From contig CANTFL010001482.1 in NCBI GenBank assembly GCA_947650285.1, positions 266,314 through 330,313 on the forward strand: a stretch of 64,000 bases of DNA, given 5' to 3'. The notes below the pieces were generated by a model. The model ran no database searches and was not told the DNA's origin. It saw nothing but the letters and a program-made list of their open reading frames with translations. The position numbers were made by a program, and so were the translations under genes. Shown here in pieces: positions 60,008 through 64,000 of this stretch (the first letter of the stretch is position 1; each line of letters starts with the position of its first letter). Source of the DNA: Hyaloperonospora brassicae (lineage: Eukaryota > Oomycota > Peronosporomycetes > Peronosporales > Peronosporaceae).

Positions 60008-60020
60008 AAGGGAGGGGTGA
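60008..60020 (+). other. polypurine tract of element B
   Basis: AAGGGAGGGGTGA, purine-rich and directly against the 3' LTR; primes plus-strand DNA. Confidence 0.7.
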
Positions 60021-60458
60021 TGAAACGGGGTAACACGTTACATGAAATTGTCATTGAAGCAATATGACAATAAAGAATATTACGTCGAATATTCTTTTAA
60101 TAATATCACAGACATGGTGATATTGTTGGGATGACCGAAGGGTCTACTCATTGGTTGATATCGTGATGATATCAACCTACCAATCGCTGCTAGACGCGCG
60201 CAATGGGTGGTGAGTAGACGTCATCATACACTTAGTTATATTGGTATAATTAAGCCAGGACAACAGAAGATTCAAGGAGTTATAGGACTTGATTATATTA
60301 ATACAGTTTTACTTTTACCAGAGACTAGTCTGACTACTTAGTCTCCTTTCCTTCCTCTATGTTTCTTCAACACCTAGCAGGGCACTGTCAACCACTGTCG
60401 TCAGTGAAAGTATACTCCGTACTGGTCAACCAGTACGAGTCAACAGTGCCCCGTTACA
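60021..60458 (+). repeat. 3' LTR of element B
   Basis: 438 bp, nearly identical to the 5' copy. Four of about six differences fall in the first 15 bases (TGAAACGGGGTAACAC versus TGTAACGGTGTAGCCC), destroying the first hairpin. The others are CAATAT/CAATTT and CCGTTACA/CTGTTACA at the end. Confidence 0.9.
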
Positions 60459-60633
60459 GTATAGGATCTGTTGCAAATTCTATGCAATATATACCGATAT
60501 ATATCTACAAAACATATGTAAACCCCCAGCGACCCCCCAGGGGGTTGACGTACCCACCCCCCAAACCCACCCCTCGGTCCCCCCCCAGGGGGAAAACCTT
60601 TGGAGGTTCCGGTCCGGGTAGGAGCCCTACTGA

Positions 60634-60845
60634 TAATACCAAAGATGTATAGTGACGTCTACTCACCACCCATTGCGCGCGTCTCGCAGTGATTGGTGGG
60701 TTGATAAAATGGAATATCATTCAATGAGTAGATTCTTGGGTCCCTGCAACAATATCACTGAGCTAAGTGATATTTTAGTGACGATATTAGGCTCAATATT
60801 ATCGGTTGTCATATTGTCACAATTATAATAATGTCATGTAAGAGG
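60634..60845 (-). repeat. truncated inverted element-B-family LTR
   Basis: Reverse complement of the 5' half of the element B LTR: GACGTCTACTCACCACCCATTGCGCGCGTCT (shown shorter: CACCCATTGCGCGCGTCT) at 60655-60690, then CAATATCACTGAG and GACAATT/ATGACAT-like sequence ending near 60845. It is cut on its left by the hAT element, suggesting that hAT jumped into this LTR. It ends about 120 bases before the effector ATG. Confidence 0.75.
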
Positions 60846-60910
60846 CTCACCACCTTCCATTCTGGGCGCTCTTTTTCTCAAGAAAGCGACGTGCGACTCG
60901 GACTTGTTGG

Positions 60911-60924
60911 CACTTTAACATTTG
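60911..60924 (+). promoter_or_regulatory. candidate oomycete initiator/flanking element of the effector gene
   Basis: CACTTTAACATTTG resembles the oomycete initiator plus flanking promoter region (CATT-pyrimidines then CAWTTT), with one mismatch and one extra base. It is 41-54 bases before the ATG, a normal distance for these genes. Confidence 0.4.
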
Positions 60925-60964
60925 CTCCCTCCCTTGCTCGAGACGGACAACGGCATCACCGACG

Positions 60965-62767
60965 ATGCGCCTCCACACGTTCACGCTCGTCGTGTTCACT
61001 GCGGTTCTAGCACACAGCGCGAACCCTGCGAAGGCGTCCAACTCGACGACGACGGAAGGTGCTCCCTCGGCACGTCTTCGTTCCTCTGACGCGTGCTGCG
61101 ATGACGTCCCTGTTGAGCAGGGGCTGGTTCCACACGAGACCACGGCGGTTGAAGAAAGGATGCCAGAGCCATGGATTCCATCATCAATTAACAGCGCAGT
61201 TGCTCGTCTCGTGGAAAAGTTGCATGCGCAATATCCGAAGGAGCTCGCGGTCGAACACCTTCCTGAGCACGGGTGGCAAGCTTTCGATGAAATTGCTCTC
61301 AGACACCTCTATCGTCTAGAAGCGGCAGACAAGACAACAGAGCAGCTGCCGGAACACGCTCAAATTGTTGATCGCTGGCTGCAAAACGAACTCGAAAAAG
61401 GACCCAGACTGATCGCAGAGGCTCGCCAAAGTTTTCTTTCACATGAGGCGGATATGGGAGCAAAGGCGTACCAAAGTCTTCTTGCTCACCGGGCGGAAAT
61501 GGGAGTGGAGGTTCACCAGTCCTCTCTTGCATACCAGCTGAAGATGGCAGCAGAGGCTCACCGATATTTTGTTGCACACCAGGCAGAAATGGGACTGATG
61601 GCACTCAATTTTCTTGATAGTCAGGCGGAAATGACAGCGAATGCTCACCGATATTTTCTTGCACGCCAGGTGGAAATGACAGCAGAGGCTCACCTGGATA
61701 TTCTCGCACACCAGTTGGAAAGGGGAGTAGAGGCTCACCATTTTTTTCGTGCACATCTGGAGAAAATGACAGCAGAGGCTCACAAACATTTTCGTACAAA
61801 CCAGGTGAAAATGGCAACAGAGGCCTACCAATATTTTCTTACACACGAGGCGGAAATGACAGCTCAGGCTCGCCAATATTTTCTTACATACCAGGCGGAA
61901 ATGACAGCAATAGCTTACCTGTCTTTTCTTGCAGACCAGGCGGAATTGACAGCAGAGGCTACCCAGTCTTTTCTTGCACATAAGGCGGAATTGGGAGCAG
62001 ACGCGATACTGCGACATCAGATGGATCCCAGTGCGTATTTCGACATCATGTACCAGAAAGCCAAGGCCGATGCAGCTAAGCAGGTGAACGGTCGCGAGGA
62101 AAGCCCTATTGCATCCCTGGACCTTGGCAGTCTGGACAAGTACATGAAGGAATACAACACGCTCCATGGCAGCGAAGAACTGACATTGCGAAAAGTGATG
62201 TCAAGATGCATTAGGGACGATGCCGAACTCGAATCGATACTGTCGATCCTGAATCAAGGCAATAACATGATATTTGTGAAGTCCATGCGAATTTCGCAGA
62301 AGGTTGAAGACGCTGTTGTCGAGTATGGGATGATTTCACAAACGACGAGAGTCTTGGACGCCGAAAACAGGAACAATTTTGTCGAGTTCATCGCTAAACT
62401 CGCCAAAACAAACGATGAAGATATACATTCACTCATCGTCGAGCAGCTGGCGCGGATGTTTGATGATCTCGGCGCTGCATCACTGGTGTATTTGCTGAAG
62501 TATAGGTGGAAAGATGCATTCAAGCATTTGAGGTTAAAGCTATTTGAACATTTGGCGAACGAAGGTACTACTCCTGCTATGCTAGACAACAAGATCGAGA
62601 AGGCAAGAAAGGAAAGAGCTGAAGGTATTGGAAGACGTGGATTGTTAGGCGAGAGGTACGAGAAACAGCGCGAGGATGCGCTTCTGAATGATTATCGTCT
62701 ATATTATGAATCTCCTCAGAACCGTAAAGGAAACGGGCAAGCAGACACGAGCACCGGTCCTTCGTGA
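60965..62767 (+). CDS. putative secreted EER-type effector with 15-residue repeats
   Basis: 600 residues, single exon, intact. Residues 1-24 form a signal peptide (hydrophobic core TFTLVVFTAVLA). ARLR at 36-39 looks like a degenerate RxLR lacking the first Arg, and EER is at 63-65, so the layout signal-RxLR-EER fits the oomycete host-translocated effector class. Residues 66-150 are helical. Residues 151-344 are thirteen tandem units of 15 residues with consensus close to AEAHQYFLAHQAEMT. Residues 345-600 are a charged helical domain (RWKDAFKHLRLKLFEHLA near 520-537) in which I cannot confidently place WY motifs. Codon use differs from the transposons around it and there are no breaks, so it is probably expressed and secreted. 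Target unknown. Confidence 0.75.
   Translation: MRLHTFTLVVFTAVLAHSANPAKASNSTTTEGAPSARLRSSDACCDDVPVEQGLVPHETTAVEERMPEPWIPSSINSAVARLVEKLHAQYPKELAVEHLPEHGWQAFDEIALRHLYRLEAADKTTEQLPEHAQIVDRWLQNELEKGPRLIAEARQSFLSHEADMGAKAYQSLLAHRAEMGVEVHQSSLAYQLKMAAEAHRYFVAHQAEMGLMALNFLDSQAEMTANAHRYFLARQVEMTAEAHLDILAHQLERGVEAHHFFRAHLEKMTAEAHKHFRTNQVKMATEAYQYFLTHEAEMTAQARQYFLTYQAEMTAIAYLSFLADQAELTAEATQSFLAHKAELGADAILRHQMDPSAYFDIMYQKAKADAAKQVNGREESPIASLDLGSLDKYMKEYNTLHGSEELTLRKVMSRCIRDDAELESILSILNQGNNMIFVKSMRISQKVEDAVVEYGMISQTTRVLDAENRNNFVEFIAKLAKTNDEDIHSLIVEQLARMFDDLGAASLVYLLKYRWKDAFKHLRLKLFEHLANEGTTPAMLDNKIEKARKERAEGIGRRGLLGERYEKQREDALLNDYRLYYESPQNRKGNGQADTSTGPS
61415..61996 (+). repeat. 45-bp coding tandem repeat in the effector
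   Basis: Twelve 15-codon units and one 14-codon unit (the fifth, LMALNFLDSQAEMT). Positions kept: Ala-x-Ala at 1-3, aromatic/His at 4-7, Leu/Ala-x-His/Tyr in the middle, Gln-Ala-Glu-Met-Thr/Gly at the end. A 15-residue period equals four helical turns of 3.75 residues, as in right-handed coiled coils. All units stay in frame. Confidence 0.9.
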
Positions 62768-63820
62768 CTCTATCCGCCAGTTGCAGCCGCCTGCAGATAA
62801 CCAATAACAGTACATGCCATTCGTGAAACAGACCTGTGTTGTAGTAAGATCAATCGGGGCAGATAGGTCAAATGGTGCTTGCAACCTCGTTGACACTTTT
62901 GTAGCGTTTGCGCACGTCCAGTGACGTCACTGATAGCAGTGTTCACACTGTGAACATCCAACGTGCCACCACGTGACACGAGTCTGAAGGGCAGGTACAA
63001 GCACTCGCCAGGTCAGCGCACGTATCGCGTTTGGACGCGGCTCCTTCCCAACAAACAGCACACGTAACGACATGCTCAAGCGTTGGCCCACGAGCCGCAA
63101 ATGCGTGGACGGCTATGACACCAGGACAGCAACATTGAGTCACCAATGCTGTCGCGCTAGGTATACTCTCTCCATGATCCTGATTTCGATTCAGGCAGTC
63201 GGACAACAAAGGTGATGTGTTATCTACATGGACCCCGTTCGTTCGTCCAGCATAAGCTTGCATCAGGCGAGATCTGCTTTGCCTTTCGTTGTAGGTCATC
63301 CCACAAGCTTCCGTGGACGTAACAACCACATCGTGCGTTTTCTATGGACTTGCAGCCAGACTGCCGCTTCAAATGCGGCTTTGGGCACTACGCTCGGAAA
63401 CGAAACCAGAGCTGCAGTTTATCCCACCAACATGACAAGCACCTCGTGGACTACTCGAACTTGTAGGACTCCTCGCGTTGCTCAAACCGTGCTGGTGCGG
63501 TACAGCCGTGTACTCGAACAGGAGCAATGGAAGCCCTCCACGACTGCAGATGTCGAGATAAAGGTCACACATACGCCAAGAAATGGCTCACTCAGCGCCG
63601 GTCGTCTTCCACTTTGCTTGAAGTTCATCATGGCACCTCCCAGGTAGACCATCCACCAGCGTTTGTTCTTTGTCGTGAACTTCAGAACGTAGTCGCAAAA
63701 GCAGTGTTCGTCATCGGGTCCAGAATCAAGAACAGCACCACATCTGCACGAGGACGACGGAGTCACGCTTTTTATTTCGGCTCGACTATCAAATACGATC
63801 ACAAACAATGCAGCTTCAAC
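62768..63820. other. no supported gene between effector and right-hand LTR
   Basis: Open frames of up to 139 codons exist on both strands (for example 63228-63647 plus, 63808-63482 minus) but overlap each other and show no recognisable domain or signal peptide. One isolated palindrome, TGTTCAC act GTGAACA, lies near 62938-62954. Confidence 0.4.
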
Positions 63821-64000
63821 TGTAACGGGGCAGCCCGTTACATGGAATTGTCACTTTAAGGAAAGTGACAATAAAGAATATAAAGATGGATATTCTTTAA
63901 ACAATATCACCAAAGTGGTGATATTGAAGGGTCGACCAAAGAGTCTGTTCATTGGTTGATATCTTGATGACATCAACCCACCAACCGCCGCAAGACGCGC
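63821..64000 (+). repeat. 5' part of another element-B-family LTR, cut by the window edge
   Basis: Starts TGTAACGGGGCAGCCCGTTACA and follows the element B LTR through CAAGACGCGC. It is clearly diverged from it, but keeps the same series of hairpins, often with better pairing: 63821-63842 (arms 9), 63847-63872 (arms 11), 63873-63898 (arms 9), 63902-63926 (arms 10), 63954-63978 (one mismatch). Confidence 0.8.

Larger units (their letters stand above)
52695..60458 (+). mobile_element. Ty3-type chromodomain LTR retrotransposon (element B), broken, built of serial palindromes
   Basis: A 7,764-bp element: 438-bp LTRs (52695-53132 and 60021-60458), primer site, gag, protease, RT, RNase H, integrase, chromodomain, antisense gene, polypurine tract. 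LTRs differ at about six positions. Flanking bases GTGAA and GTATA are not a clean duplication. It is not closely related to element A: different Gag, RT and LTR, and no second RNase H. Frame breaks include a one-base insertion in RT and a stop replacing the Tyr of YFDD. The entire length is packed with perfect short inverted repeats (separate entry). Confidence 0.92.
52695..60458. repeat. dense array of perfect short inverted repeats across element B
   Basis: Arms of 10-11 bases with loops of 3-10: 52746-52771, 52827-52851, 53675-53698, 54175-54200, 54294-54325, 55881-55903, 56225-56247, 56273-56298, 56753-56776, 57213-57235, 57238-57261, 57854-57882, 57975-58002, 58437-58464, 58817-58841, 59875-59903. 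Arms of 7-9: 53178-53195, 53360-53380, 53441-53461, 53524-53543, 54247-54268, 54402-54425, 55181-55202, 55451-55479, 55641-55666, 55841-55860, 56494-56515, 56733-56751, 57039-57058, 57067-57083, 57515-57537, 57776-57798, 57940-57960, 59032-59055, 59274-59296, 59312-59334, 59360-59381, 59983-60003. Examples: CGCTCAGCACC gcga GGTGCTGAGCG (54175); CGTCTTCGGG aaa CCCGAAGACG (57213). They cross coding and antisense regions alike. Confidence 0.9.
51795..60629 (+). mobile_element. hAT DNA transposon, internally deleted, interrupted by element B
   Basis: Both ends carry the same 16-base terminal inverted repeat TAGGGCTCCTACCCGG (51795-51810, and reverse complement at 60614-60629), followed by C/G-rich runs of CCCACCCACCCC type. 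Only about 1.1 kb is hAT sequence; the rest is the nested retroelement 52695-60458. The N-terminal two thirds of the transposase is missing, so it is a deletion derivative moved by another copy. The 8-base flanks CGTTAAAT and CTGATAAT are only partly alike. Confidence 0.75.

Noticed and set aside
61415..61996. CRISPR-like array
   Set aside because: Units are contiguous 45-bp coding repeats without spacers, in a eukaryote.
61439..62167. 242-codon minus-strand open frame across the effector repeats
   Set aside because: It is a shadow created by the in-frame 45-bp repeat; no start context or domain, and the plus strand carries the signal peptide and EER.
63228..63808. possible gene between effector and right-hand LTR
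   Set aside because: Competing open frames on both strands, none with signal peptide, domain or codon pattern.

Overview
This window looks like oomycete nuclear DNA, most likely a downy mildew or Phytophthora relative (Peronosporales). The evidence is intronless compact genes, Ty3-type and copia-type retroelements whose gag and pol match the oomycete families, and one secreted protein with an EER-type host-targeting N-terminus. No species is assigned.

Only three genes look intact. RFT1 (421-2136, +) encodes the ER lipid-oligosaccharide protein. A GPATCH4-like nucleolar G-patch protein lies convergent to it (3953-4732, -). At the far right is a putative secreted effector with thirteen 15-residue repeats (60965-62767, +). 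Nearly everything else is mobile DNA and its debris.

Layout. 1-5 kb: RFT1 and GPATCH4. 5.2-7.0 kb: a dead pogo/Tigger DNA transposon. 8.8-21.4 kb: a complete but multiply broken chromodomain Ty3 element ('element A', identical-length 1,053-bp LTRs, 4-bp target duplication GGTG). It has two RNase H domains and a coiled-coil gene on the opposite strand before its 3' LTR. 21.4-27 kb: part of a related element in the opposite direction ('element 2'), with its own version of that antisense gene, split by a 1.8-kb solo LTR flanked by GTCG. 27-44 kb: about 17 kb of AT-rich DNA with no gene, holding only LTR scraps and a pair of hairpin repeats. 44.2-50.6 kb: an old copia element on the minus strand, itself split by a solo LTR. 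51.8-60.6 kb: an internally deleted hAT transposon, into which a second chromodomain Ty3 element ('element B', 52695-60458) has jumped. 60.6-64 kb: an LTR fragment, the effector, and the first 180 bases of another element-B-type LTR.

The most unusual signal is in element B. From LTR to LTR, through gag, pol and the antisense gene, the DNA is a near-continuous chain of perfect short inverted repeats with arms of 7-11 bases and mostly 2-13-base loops. At least sixteen have arms of 10 or 11 bases, where chance predicts far fewer than one. Element A next door does not show this. A diverged LTR of the same family at 63821 keeps the hairpins while changing the bases, which looks like compensatory change. 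The second unusual signal is the coiled-coil or S/T/P-rich gene encoded on the opposite strand between integrase and 3' LTR in three different Ty3 copies.

All reading was by eye. Domain calls rest on recognised motifs. Boundaries marked approximate could not be refined without alignment.
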